Shown here one piece after another: positions 17,948-26,409 of a stretch of DNA of 64,000 nucleotides. Location of the stretch: positions 310,001 to 374,000 of the forward strand of contig CAVRSV010000001.1 in the NCBI GenBank assembly GCA_963723965.1, given 5' to 3'. This stretch comes from JARRKC01 sp963723965 (GTDB lineage Bacteria; Acidobacteriota; UBA6911; RPQK01; JAPXNP01). Numbering within the stretch: the stretch's first letter is position 1; every line of letters starts with the position of its first letter. A program made the translations under genes and the position numbers. Under the pieces are notes generated by a model, which worked only from the letters and a program-made list of their open reading frames with translations, was not told where the DNA came from and made no database searches.

Positions 17948-19021
17948 ATGAGCAGATTTCTGGTTGTTGTTGGCGCGGTGCTGTGTGGGATGCTCCCTGG
18001 AGCAGTCCGGGGACAAGGAATCGTCGTCGATCACACGACGCTCCAGCAGTTCGATTCGATCCCCGATCAGTACCTGCAGGCCGCCCGAAATCTGCGGGTC
18101 CTGTTCATGGACCGGTCGGTGGGCATCAACACGACCGACGCGCTCAACTGCCTGACGGCCTCGAGCTACGATTCGAGCCGGGTGACCTGCCGGCGCGATT
18201 TCCGGGAGGTCAATGGTTCCTGGGAGTTGATTCTGCGGAACAGTGCGGACGTGGCAAGCGGTCTGGTCCCCACTTACATTCAGTTTTCTCCGAGTCCGAC
18301 CCGGTACAATCGGGCCAACTGGGACTTCTTCATCTTCGCGGACACCTGGGACAAGATGGCCACGGACTTCATCTCAGGTCTCCACAATCGCGCCATTCCA
18401 GCAGACGATCCCGTCAGCGGGGCGTCCGTTTTGATCGATCCCCTCGACTACGATGTGGTCTCTTTCCAGTGGAGTTACCTGAACGTGGATGAGGGAAGTT
18501 CCATCGCCAGTTTCTTTACCCATCTGCCCGGAGACTACGACGATGTCTACGACCTCGAGCGCGAGGTCAACGCGACCCTGACCAGTGCCAGCCCGCCCCG
18601 CGTGTTCGTGTACTGGACGACCAGCCTGGCTCGCAGCATCGGAACCGACGTCGCAACCGAGTTCAACCAGTTGATGCGCCAGTGGTGCATCGACAACAAT
18701 AAGATCCTTTTCGATTTTGCCGACATCGAGGCGTACGACATGAACGGGAACCCGTGTTACGACAATCGGGACGGGGTTCCCTATACGACGCCGAGCGGGA
18801 ATGCCAGTGAGAACCACCCCAGTGACGGCGTGAACATCCCGGCCGTCTGCCAGGAGAAGACGCTGGAAACGGATGGGGGGCACCTGGGTACGGCGCAGGG
18901 CGTCATCAGTGTCGCCAAGGGGTTCTGGCTCCTCGTGGCCGAGATTGCTGGTTGGAGCCCGGGAGGATCGACGCAGCCTCCGTTGCCTCCGACGAACCTC
19001 CGCGTCACCGATGTGCAATAG
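17948..19021 (+). CDS. secreted SGNH-like protein with PPTNLRVT tail
   Basis: A 357-residue protein with a clear signal peptide (MSRFLVVVGAVLCGMLPGAV, cleavage near residue 22). It is paralogous along its length to the protein at 4158. I read SGNH-like blocks as LRVLFMDRSVG (Ser57) and D309-G-G-H312. Shared stretches include FIFADTW, VFVYWTTSLARSIG and CYDNRDGVPYTTPSGN with conserved Cys. The C-terminus adds a Pro-rich linker and ends PPTNLRVTDVQ, a tail found on three other secreted proteins in the window. It precedes an acyltransferase-ACP-ligase module, so a role in handling acyl groups on an exported glycan is plausible (inference). No family name can be given with certainty. Confidence 0.78.
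   Translation: MSRFLVVVGAVLCGMLPGAVRGQGIVVDHTTLQQFDSIPDQYLQAARNLRVLFMDRSVGINTTDALNCLTASSYDSSRVTCRRDFREVNGSWELILRNSADVASGLVPTYIQFSPSPTRYNRANWDFFIFADTWDKMATDFISGLHNRAIPADDPVSGASVLIDPLDYDVVSFQWSYLNVDEGSSIASFFTHLPGDYDDVYDLEREVNATLTSASPPRVFVYWTTSLARSIGTDVATEFNQLMRQWCIDNNKILFDFADIEAYDMNGNPCYDNRDGVPYTTPSGNASENHPSDGVNIPAVCQEKTLETDGGHLGTAQGVISVAKGFWLLVAEIAGWSPGGSTQPPLPPTNLRVTDVQ
18986..19018 (+). other. C-terminal tail PPTNLRVTDVQ
   Basis: First occurrence of the shared tail. Codons are cct ccg acg aac ctc cgc gtc acc, then gat gtg caa and stop. It follows a Pro/Gly/Ser linker after the SGNH-like domain. Confidence 0.7.
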
Positions 19022-19169
19022 CGAAGAGAGTTTCGCCGGCGGGTCCAGTGCGGCACCGTTCGTGTCTTTCGGCCGGGACCTGGCTGTGAAGATTTCCGGA
19101 ACTCAATGAGCCGAGTCGGCCCGGCCGGCCTCGGAACTTCCTCCAACTCGCACCAACCCACTTAAACTT

Positions 19170-20276
19170 ATGGTTCGTCGTCTACTCGTCCTGAACGGTT
19201 TGGCCATCATCGGCCTCATCCTCTTTCATTCGGCCGGCTGGGGTTTCACGGCCATGCTCGCCTGGGGTGATCGCTACACTCAGGCCACCGGAATCGCATT
19301 TCAGGCCATGGGCAGCCCCAGCTACCACGCCCTGCGGGTTGTCGAACAACTCGTGGTGGTGGCCATCCCGGCGTTCCTGTTCGTGTCGGGGTACTTCATC
19401 TCCGTCGCGGCGGGCCGGACCCAGCCGCTCCGGTGGAGCGTGGCGACGGCGCGGGTCAAGAGCCTCCTCATCCCCTACTTCATCTGGTCCGTTTTCCTCC
19501 TGGTCCTCCGGGGACTCCAGGGGCAGTTCTTTGGACCGTTCGAATATCTGAAGATCCTGGCCACCGGTTCCGCGAATCCGGCCTACTACTATGTGATCCT
19601 TCTGGCCCAGTTCTACCTGATTGCCCCACTCCTCGTGCCCTGGGCGCGCAGACGGCCTGCCCTCCTCCTAACGGTGGCGACGGTCGTTCAGTTGGCGGTC
19701 CAGATCATGCAATACCCCGTCTTTCTGGGAATCCACTGGCCCGCGATCGAGCCTTTCGTGGACGTGGTGCCGAAGTGGTTCTTTCCGGCCCGGATCTTCT
19801 GGTTCAGCTTCGGCATGGTCGCAGGTTTCCATCTGGACGCGCTGAAGTCCTGGGCGGTGCGCGGGAAGTGGATCTGGCTGGCCGTGACGGTGTCCACCTT
19901 CTTCATCGGCATCTTCGAGTGGGAGATCTACGTCCGAATGTCCGGGCTGCGCTGGCTGAATCACCGTGAAACGCTCATTGATGACGTCTACTGTCTGGCG
20001 TTTCTCCTGTGCTTCGTTGCCTTCGACCGCATGGTCATTCCCTTTTCGAAAGAGCTGGCCTATCTTGGCACGAAGTCCTTTGGTATCTATCTCGTACATT
20101 CGCCGGCGCTGGAGTTGGGTGCCCGGGCGATGTATCATTTGGCGCCGTGGCTGTTAGCGCAACAGCTCGTTCTACAACCCTTCTTGATTCTGGTCGGATT
20201 TGCCGTCCCTCTGGCCCTGATCTTCCTGGTCGAGAGATCGCCGGTCCGCCGCTACTATTCCTATGTGCTCGGCTGA
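19170..20276 (+). CDS. membrane acyltransferase, acyltransferase-3 family
   Basis: A 368-residue polytopic protein, closely paralogous to the one at 990: the same MVRRLL start, GWGFTAM, FLFVSGYFIS, IKSLL-like loop (VKSLLIPYFIWS), TKSFGIYLVHSPALELGARAMYHL and terminal PVRRYYSYVLG. His20 is kept, but the usual Arg of R-x10-H is Asn9, as in the 990 paralogue. It is followed by an ACP (38-bp gap) and a full-length AMP ligase. This is the same three-gene module as at the left edge in a different order. It probably transfers an activated acyl group to an exported glycan or lipid. Specificity is unknown. Confidence 0.88.
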   Translation: MVRRLLVLNGLAIIGLILFHSAGWGFTAMLAWGDRYTQATGIAFQAMGSPSYHALRVVEQLVVVAIPAFLFVSGYFISVAAGRTQPLRWSVATARVKSLLIPYFIWSVFLLVLRGLQGQFFGPFEYLKILATGSANPAYYYVILLAQFYLIAPLLVPWARRRPALLLTVATVVQLAVQIMQYPVFLGIHWPAIEPFVDVVPKWFFPARIFWFSFGMVAGFHLDALKSWAVRGKWIWLAVTVSTFFIGIFEWEIYVRMSGLRWLNHRETLIDDVYCLAFLLCFVAFDRMVIPFSKELAYLGTKSFGIYLVHSPALELGARAMYHLAPWLLAQQLVLQPFLILVGFAVPLALIFLVERSPVRRYYSYVLG

Positions 20277-20314
20277 TCTATCCGAGCGACCGACTCACCC
20301 GAGGATCGAAAACG

Positions 20315-20569
20315 ATGGAGAATATCGCATCCGCCATTCGTGCCTATATCGCGCAGAACATCCTTTTCAGCGGGGAGAGCTATCCCTATTCGGACGATGC
20401 GTCACTGCTCGACGAGGGTATCGTGGATTCCATGAACGTCCTCGAACTGGTCAATTTCGTTGAGGAGAAGTTCGGCATCAAGGTCAACGATCCTGAAATC
20501 GTCCCCGACAATTTCGATTCGGTTCGCCGACTGGCAAGTTTCGTCGAGCGGAAGCAGCCGGCCCAGTAG
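20315..20569 (+). CDS. acyl carrier protein (free-standing)
   Basis: An 84-residue ACP. The attachment Ser lies in EGIVDSMNVLELV, and NFDSVRRLASFVERK is the last helix. The pattern (acidic helix II, FVEEKFGIKVNDPEI) matches the paralogous ACP at 637. It lies between the acyltransferase at 19170 and the ligase at 20589, separated from the ligase start by 19 bp, so the three are probably co-transcribed. Its likely role is to carry the acyl-AMP product of the adjacent ligase as a thioester. Confidence 0.9.
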   Translation: MENIASAIRAYIAQNILFSGESYPYSDDASLLDEGIVDSMNVLELVNFVEEKFGIKVNDPEIVPDNFDSVRRLASFVERKQPAQ

Positions 20570-20588
20570 CCGGAGACGGAATCCAAGC

Positions 20589-22118
20589 ATGAGACTGGTA
20601 CAGGACTTTCTCGAACGCAGTGCGCAGCGGTTTCCCAACAAAGTGTGCCTCGTATGCGGAGGACGGCGGCTGACCTATGCGGAGGTGGATGCGCAGGCGA
20701 ATCGCCTGGCCAACGCATTCCGCGAGCACGGGCTGAAGCGTGGGGACCGGGTCGTCATCTTTCTTCCCAACAGTGTCGAAGCCGTAGTGGGAATCTTTGC
20801 GGCGCTGAAGGCCGGCGGGACCTTCGTCGTCGTCAACCAGTCGACCAAGGAAGACAAGTTGGGATACATCCTGGAAAACTGCCAGGCCCGCGGTCTCGTC
20901 ACCAGCGCTCGCTACCGGGGGATGGTCGACCGATTCTCACACCGCTGTCCGGAGCTCGGGATCGCCGTCCTCACCTCGGCCGGGGCCTCGGGCGGGAGTG
21001 TGGAACCCTGGCTCGCCTACGAGCGAATCCAAAGCGACCATTCGGATGTGTGCCCGCCGCGTTCCAACATCGATCTTGATCTGGCCTGCCTCATCTACAC
21101 ATCGGGCAGCACCGGAGAGCCCAAGGGCGTCATGAGCGACCACAGCAATGTGGATTTCGCCAGCGACTCGATCATCACCTATCTCGAGAACGTGGAAGAT
21201 GACATCGTCATCGGGCTCCTCCCGCTGTCGTTCGACTACGGTCTTTACCAGCTGCTGATGGTGTTCAAGTTTGGTGGGACGCTCGTACTCGAGCGGGGCT
21301 TCACCTATCCGGCCGAAGTGCTGGGGCGGATCGAACAGGAGCGGGTTACGGGGTTGCCCGGAGTCCCGACTATCTTCGCCGTGCTGGTGAAGACCGATCT
21401 CAGTCCTTACGATCTTTCGAGTCTGCGCTATCTTTCCAACACGGCGGCGGCCCTCCCTCCCAGTCATATCCTCGAGTTGAAGAAGAAGTTTCCCGGAACG
21501 CAGCTCTACTCGATGTACGGCCTGACGGAGACCAAGAGGACTCTCTATCTGCCGCCTGATGAGCTGGAGCGCCGCCCCGACTCTGTCGGCATCGCGATCC
21601 CGGGCACGGAAGTGTGGCTCGAGGATGATGACGGCCGACGGCTGGGGCCGGGAGAGATCGGTGAACTGGTGATCCGGGGGCGGCACGTGATGCGCGGCTA
21701 CTGGGGAGATGCCGATGCGACGGCGGCGCGGTATCGACCCGGCCCTGTTCCAGGCGAACGGGTCTGTCGCTCCGGTGATCTCTTTCGCGCCGACGCCGAA
21801 GGGTTCTACTATTTCGTCGGGCGCCGGGACGATATCATCAAGAGCCGTGGTGAAAAGGTCGCTCCCAAAGAAGTCGAGAATGTTCTTTATGCCTTCGACG
21901 GAGTGCTCGAAGCGGCTGTGGTCGGCGTGGCCGATCCGATCCTCGGCCAGGCGATCAAGGCTTTCGTAGTCGTCAACCGGAACGGCGTCACCGAGCAGGA
22001 TATCCTGGGTCACTGCCGGGCTCGGCTCGAGGACTACATGATCCCCCGCTGGGTCGAGTTCCGCGATGCGCTTCCCAAGACCGGCTCGGGGAAGATCCGG
22101 AAGACGGACTTGTCCTGA
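20589..22118 (+). CDS. AMP-forming acyl/aryl ligase (acyl-ACP/CoA synthetase)
   Basis: A complete 509-residue adenylate-forming enzyme. It shows LIYTSGSTGEPKGVM (P-loop, A3), the MYGLTET segment (A5), RSGDLF (A7), FVGRRDDIIKSRGEKVAPKEVE (A8) and LPKTGSGKIRKTDL with the catalytic Lys (A10). NRPS-type placement next to a stand-alone ACP suggests it loads that ACP. The substrate pocket is not decipherable by eye; FDYGLYQLL at A4 argues for a medium or aromatic acid rather than an amino acid, as no Asp235-type residue is obvious. The start is ATG 20589; the upstream open frame lies inside the ACP gene. Confidence 0.9.
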   Translation: MRLVQDFLERSAQRFPNKVCLVCGGRRLTYAEVDAQANRLANAFREHGLKRGDRVVIFLPNSVEAVVGIFAALKAGGTFVVVNQSTKEDKLGYILENCQARGLVTSARYRGMVDRFSHRCPELGIAVLTSAGASGGSVEPWLAYERIQSDHSDVCPPRSNIDLDLACLIYTSGSTGEPKGVMSDHSNVDFASDSIITYLENVEDDIVIGLLPLSFDYGLYQLLMVFKFGGTLVLERGFTYPAEVLGRIEQERVTGLPGVPTIFAVLVKTDLSPYDLSSLRYLSNTAAALPPSHILELKKKFPGTQLYSMYGLTETKRTLYLPPDELERRPDSVGIAIPGTEVWLEDDDGRRLGPGEIGELVIRGRHVMRGYWGDADATAARYRPGPVPGERVCRSGDLFRADAEGFYYFVGRRDDIIKSRGEKVAPKEVENVLYAFDGVLEAAVVGVADPILGQAIKAFVVVNRNGVTEQDILGHCRARLEDYMIPRWVEFRDALPKTGSGKIRKTDLS

Positions 22119-22185
22119 TTGAGGCATGTTCGCGGCGCCGGCGAGGGCGCTGGGTGACTGCCCGGTTCCACTCACCGAACTCAAT

Positions 22186-24156
22186 ATGTGCGGAATCATC
22201 GGCATCCTCAACCTGGAACAGGGTCCTGCGAGTGATCCCGCGGTGCTTCGGTCCATGCTCGGCATGATCCGGCATCGCGGTCCCGACGAGTACGGCATCT
22301 ACCGGGATGCCGACGTCGGATTGGGCAACGCCCGGCTGAGCATCATCGACCTGAGCGGCGGCAGCCAGCCCATTTCCGACGAAGACGGCCGCTACTGGAT
22401 CGTGTTCAACGGCGAGATCTTCAACTATCTCGAGCTCCGGTCGGAGCTCGAAGCGCGCGGCCACCGCTTCAGGACTCACACCGACACGGAGGTCATTGTC
22501 CATCTGTTCGAAGACCACGGAGCCGGATGTCTGGACCGGCTCAACGGGCAGTTCGCCATCGCCCTGTGGGACAGTCTGGAGAAGCGCCTCTTCCTGGCCC
22601 GCGACCGTCTGGGAATCCGGCCCCTTTTCTACACCGTGTCCGGCGGACGACTCGTCTTCGCATCGGAAATCAAATCGATTCTGGCGGTTCCGGGCATCAC
22701 CGCGGAACTGGATCGGGCATCGCTGGCCCAGGTCTTCACGTTCTGGAGCCCGGTTTCTCCGAGGACGGCCTTCGAAGGGATTCTCTCGCTGCCTCCGGCC
22801 CACTACATGCTGGCCGGCCGCGGGAAGCGTGAGGTGCGCCGTTACTGGGATCTCGAGTTCGCGGCGGAACCGGTCCCGCCGCGCGACCCCAGGGAGTGCG
22901 CGGAGGAACTCGAAAGTCTGCTCGTCGATGCGTCACGCATCCGGCTGCGAGCGGATGTTCCCGTCGGAGCCTATCTGAGCGGGGGGCTCGATTCCTCCCT
23001 GACGACGGCGATCGTGCGCCGGCATTTCGAGAATCGGCTGGAGACCTTTTCCATCGCCTTCGAGAACCCCGACTTCGATGAAAGCGAATTCCAGCTGCAG
23101 ATGGCCGACCACCTCGGGACGGAACATCGTGTCATCCACTGCAGCCACGCCGACATCGGCCGCGTGTTTCCGGAAGTCGTCTGGCACACGGAAACGCCGA
23201 TCCTGAGGACCGCGCCGGCGCCTCTCTTCCTGCTCTCGGGACTGGTTCGCGAGCATGGCCTCAAAGTGGTCCTCACCGGCGAGGGGGCCGACGAGTTTCT
23301 GGGAGGGTACGATATCTTCAAGGAGATGAAGGTTCGGCGCTTCTGGGCGCGCCAGCCCGATTCGAAGTGGCGGCCCCTGCTCCTTCGCCGCCTCTATCCG
23401 GATATCGGGGGCCTCAGCCGGAACAGCACGGCCTTCCTCGCGGCCTTCTTCAGGCGGGATCTGGAGAACACGGCGAATCCGTACTACTCCCACCTCATCC
23501 GCTGGAACAACACACTGCGCACCCGCCGGTTCCTGGCCGCCGAGGATTCATCTCCCGATGGGTTTGCGCAGGCCATTCCCCTTCCAGGCGGTTTCGAGAA
23601 GTGGAGTCAGCTCGGACAGGCGCAGTATCTCGAGATCGCTCTGTTTCTTTCCGAGTATCTGCTCTGCTCGCAGGGGGATCGGATGGCCATGGCGCACTCG
23701 GTGGAGGGGAGATACCCGTTCCTCGACCATCGCGTCGTCGAATTCGCCAACCAGATGCCGCCCCAGGTGAAGATTCGAGGGCTGACCGAGAAATGGCTCC
23801 TCAAGCAGATTGGTGCCGATTATCTTCCCGCGGAGATCTGCCGGCGCCCGAAGCGACCCTATCGGGCTCCGGTTCACCGAGGGTTCTTTCCGGATGCGCC
23901 GGATTACGTGGAAGAGCTGCTCTCGCCGCACTCGCTTCGGGAGAGTGGTCTCTTCAAAGCCGAGGCGGTTGCGCACCTTGTGCGAAAGGCCCGCGGCGAT
24001 GCGGGGTTGAGCGAAATCGAAGACATGGCTCTGGCAGGGATCGTCTCTGCCCAGCTCGTCCACCACTTGTTCGTCCGCGACTTCCGGACCGTCCTGCAGC
24101 CTGCCGGTGCGAAGGGGACCGTGGTCGATCGTCTGGACGATGCAGGAAGGCTATGA
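22186..24156 (+). CDS. asnB: glutamine-hydrolysing asparagine synthetase-type amidotransferase
   Basis: A 656-residue protein starting MCGIIGIL; Cys2 becomes the N-terminal nucleophile of the glutaminase domain, which fixes ATG 22186 as the start. FNGEIFNYLELRSELE and the following glutaminase residues are normal. The synthetase domain has the PP-loop SGGLDSS (265-271) and EGADEFLGGY. Homologues in glycan loci amidate uronic acids or other carboxylates rather than making free Asn. Coupling by 4-bp overlap to a NadE-like gene and the surrounding decoration genes favour such a role here (inference). No other amidotransferase is in the window. Confidence 0.92.
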   Translation: MCGIIGILNLEQGPASDPAVLRSMLGMIRHRGPDEYGIYRDADVGLGNARLSIIDLSGGSQPISDEDGRYWIVFNGEIFNYLELRSELEARGHRFRTHTDTEVIVHLFEDHGAGCLDRLNGQFAIALWDSLEKRLFLARDRLGIRPLFYTVSGGRLVFASEIKSILAVPGITAELDRASLAQVFTFWSPVSPRTAFEGILSLPPAHYMLAGRGKREVRRYWDLEFAAEPVPPRDPRECAEELESLLVDASRIRLRADVPVGAYLSGGLDSSLTTAIVRRHFENRLETFSIAFENPDFDESEFQLQMADHLGTEHRVIHCSHADIGRVFPEVVWHTETPILRTAPAPLFLLSGLVREHGLKVVLTGEGADEFLGGYDIFKEMKVRRFWARQPDSKWRPLLLRRLYPDIGGLSRNSTAFLAAFFRRDLENTANPYYSHLIRWNNTLRTRRFLAAEDSSPDGFAQAIPLPGGFEKWSQLGQAQYLEIALFLSEYLLCSQGDRMAMAHSVEGRYPFLDHRVVEFANQMPPQVKIRGLTEKWLLKQIGADYLPAEICRRPKRPYRAPVHRGFFPDAPDYVEELLSPHSLRESGLFKAEAVAHLVRKARGDAGLSEIEDMALAGIVSAQLVHHLFVRDFRTVLQPAGAKGTVVDRLDDAGRL

Positions 24157-25157
24157 ACCATATGAAGAATGAGGAAAGTCGGGCCTTCGATCGAACGGCT
24201 CTTCACATAGAACCGGAAGCGGAGGTGAATCGAATCGCCGCACGCCTGCGGCAGCAGGTGCACCGCGATCTGAGGCGTAAGGGCGCCGTCGTCGGCATCA
24301 GCGGAGGGGTGGACTCCTCGGTCGTGCTGGGGCTCTGCGTGCGCGCTCTGGGCGCCGAACGGGTGGTTGGGCTGATCCTGCCGGAGGATGACTCCAGTCC
24401 GGAAAGCGCACGGTTGGCCAAGACGGTGGCCGAGCAGTTCGGCGTGCGTTTCATTACGGAAAACATCACGGCGGCGCTCGAGGGTTTCGACTGTTACCGC
24501 CGCCGGAATGAAGCCATCTCGCGTCTTTTCCCCGAGTTCGGACCCGGCTGGAAGACGAAGATCACGATCCCGGGAGACCTACTGCAGGAGGGGACGCTGA
24601 ACGTGTTCCAGTTGACCGCCATCAGTCCGGAAGGCCAAGTCCTGAGCCGGCGGATGCCTCCTCGCGAGTATGCCCAGATCGTGGCGGCCTCCAACTTCAA
24701 ACAGCGCGCCCGCATGACGATGCTTTACTACCACGCCGAACTGCGCCACTTCGCGGTGGTTGGTACAGCCAACAAGAACGAGCACGCGCTCGGCTTCTTC
24801 GTCAAACATGGGGACGGCGGCGTGGACATCCAGCCCATCGGGCATCTCTTCAAGAGCCAGGTCTACGAATTGGCGCGCCATCTGAACCTGCCCGCTGACA
24901 TTTGCGGCCGGACTCCGACCACGGACACCTATAGCGCAGGCAGTTCGCAGGAGGAGTTTTTCTTCCGCGTTCCTTTCCAGATTCTCGATCTGGTCTGGCT
25001 TGGCTACGAGCGAGGAATCTCCAGCGAAGAGATCGGGTCGGCCCTCGATCTCTCGGCCGAACAGGTCGATCGAGTGGTCGCGGATATTCTCCGCAAGCAT
25101 CGGACAACCGCCTATCTGCGCACGCCTGCCATGTTCGACGCGGTCTCCGCGGACTGA
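24153..25157 (+). CDS. nadE: NAD synthetase-like ATP-dependent amidating enzyme
   Basis: A 334-residue N-type ATP pyrophosphatase. The PP-loop is GISGGVDSSVV (48-58), and GTANKNEHALGFFVKHGDGGVDIQPIG matches the NadE signature closely. PGDLLQEGTLNVFQ is an insertion I do not recognise from standard NH3-dependent NadE. It has no glutaminase domain, so ammonia must come from another protein, perhaps the AsnB-type partner with which it overlaps by 4 bp. It may be ordinary NAD synthetase or a paralogue that amidates a cluster-specific acid; the context makes the second worth testing. Confidence 0.85.
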   Translation: MNHMKNEESRAFDRTALHIEPEAEVNRIAARLRQQVHRDLRRKGAVVGISGGVDSSVVLGLCVRALGAERVVGLILPEDDSSPESARLAKTVAEQFGVRFITENITAALEGFDCYRRRNEAISRLFPEFGPGWKTKITIPGDLLQEGTLNVFQLTAISPEGQVLSRRMPPREYAQIVAASNFKQRARMTMLYYHAELRHFAVVGTANKNEHALGFFVKHGDGGVDIQPIGHLFKSQVYELARHLNLPADICGRTPTTDTYSAGSSQEEFFFRVPFQILDLVWLGYERGISSEEIGSALDLSAEQVDRVVADILRKHRTTAYLRTPAMFDAVSAD

Positions 25158-25196
25158 GGATCGAGCTCAAACCGTGGGAACCGGCGAAGGTAATCC

Positions 25197-26231
25197 ATGA
25201 ACAGACAATTCCCGGCGTTGAGCGGTGTGGCGATGCTGTTGATCGTCCTCAACCATACGATCCAGATGGGGACCACCGTGCCCGTCTCCTACGGATTCGC
25301 ACCGGTCGAGGGGCCGGTGAAGATTCTTCTGCACATCTTGCAGGGCTTCGGTGTGTTCGCTGTCCCGACGTTTCTCTTCATCTCTGGCACTTTCGTCTCC
25401 TATGCGGCCCGCGGTCGGCCGCCGTCGCTCTCGGTCAGGTTCCTGGGTCGGGGTTTGGCGCACCTTCTGCCGCCGTACCTCTTCTGGTCGGCCGTGTTCT
25501 ACATCGTCGTCCTGCTGCAATTCCGCGAAGTCTACTCGCCCGCAGGGTACGTGAAGAACGTGCTCGTCGGATATCCCTATCACTTCATTCCATTGCTGCT
25601 GCTCTTCTACCTCCTTGCGCCGCTCCTGGTTCGGATCGGGAGGAGGCACGCACTGCCTCTCCTGATCGTCATCGGCGGGTATCAGTTGCTCCTGTCCTTT
25701 CTGCTGCATGCGAAGCTGACTGACGGTCTGTGGGGGCTCTTGATCCCACCCGGCCTGAGCCACACGCTCGCCGACTGGGCTGTCTACTTTCCGCTGGGTC
25801 TCGTCTACGGCCTCCACTCCCCAGCGTTTCTGCCCGTGCTGAGGCGACTCAGAAGAGTTCTCCTGCTGGCGACGATCGTCTTCTTTGTTCTGGCGGCGCT
25901 GCATTACACTCGAGTCCTGAGCCTGCCTCCGGCGGGAAGTCTCTCGGCGTTGTCTCTCGTCCTTCTCCTGCCTCTGATCGATCGTGGATCGATTCCACTT
26001 CTGGCGAAGTTGGAGGAAATAGGCAAACGGTCCTACGGCTTGTACCTGACCCACCTGATCGTGCTCGACCTGGTGCTGTTGGCCATTGGGAAACTGGTGC
26101 CCGGGTTGTTCAGTTTCCAACTCGTGCTCCTGCCGCTCCTCTATCTGGTCGCCCTGCTCGTGCCACTGAGCCTGATGCGGGGAATGTTGCGGTTTCCAGT
26201 GCGAATGGCCTACCGTTACATCATGGGCTGA
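25197..26231 (+). CDS. membrane acyltransferase, acyltransferase-3 family
   Basis: A 344-residue polytopic protein of the acyltransferase-3 family, more distant from the two others in the window. His20 (IVLNHTIQMG) is conserved and the Arg eleven residues earlier is Ser9. FLFISGTFVSY, LAHLLPPYLFWSAVF and SYGLYLTHLIVLDLVLL are family-like. It has no ACP or ligase directly beside it and follows the AsnB/NadE pair by 39 bp. It may add a third acyl group or use the same acyl-ACP pool. ATG 25197 has GGTAAT just before it, a weak ribosome site. Confidence 0.87.
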   Translation: MNRQFPALSGVAMLLIVLNHTIQMGTTVPVSYGFAPVEGPVKILLHILQGFGVFAVPTFLFISGTFVSYAARGRPPSLSVRFLGRGLAHLLPPYLFWSAVFYIVVLLQFREVYSPAGYVKNVLVGYPYHFIPLLLLFYLLAPLLVRIGRRHALPLLIVIGGYQLLLSFLLHAKLTDGLWGLLIPPGLSHTLADWAVYFPLGLVYGLHSPAFLPVLRRLRRVLLLATIVFFVLAALHYTRVLSLPPAGSLSALSLVLLLPLIDRGSIPLLAKLEEIGKRSYGLYLTHLIVLDLVLLAIGKLVPGLFSFQLVLLPLLYLVALLVPLSLMRGMLRFPVRMAYRYIMG

Positions 26232-26409
26232 GCCTCAATCTGGTCGCCTCCCGGGTCGCCGCCGCCGTCGCGCTGTGATGCATGGCACAGACCACCACCG
26301 CCGTCCGGATTTACAGTGGGGACTCGTGACACGCGGGTCGCGCCATTCCGGACCGGAAGTGGGATCCGTTCGATCAAGGGGAAAGGGACAGGGCGCTGCC
26401 CCAACTGCC

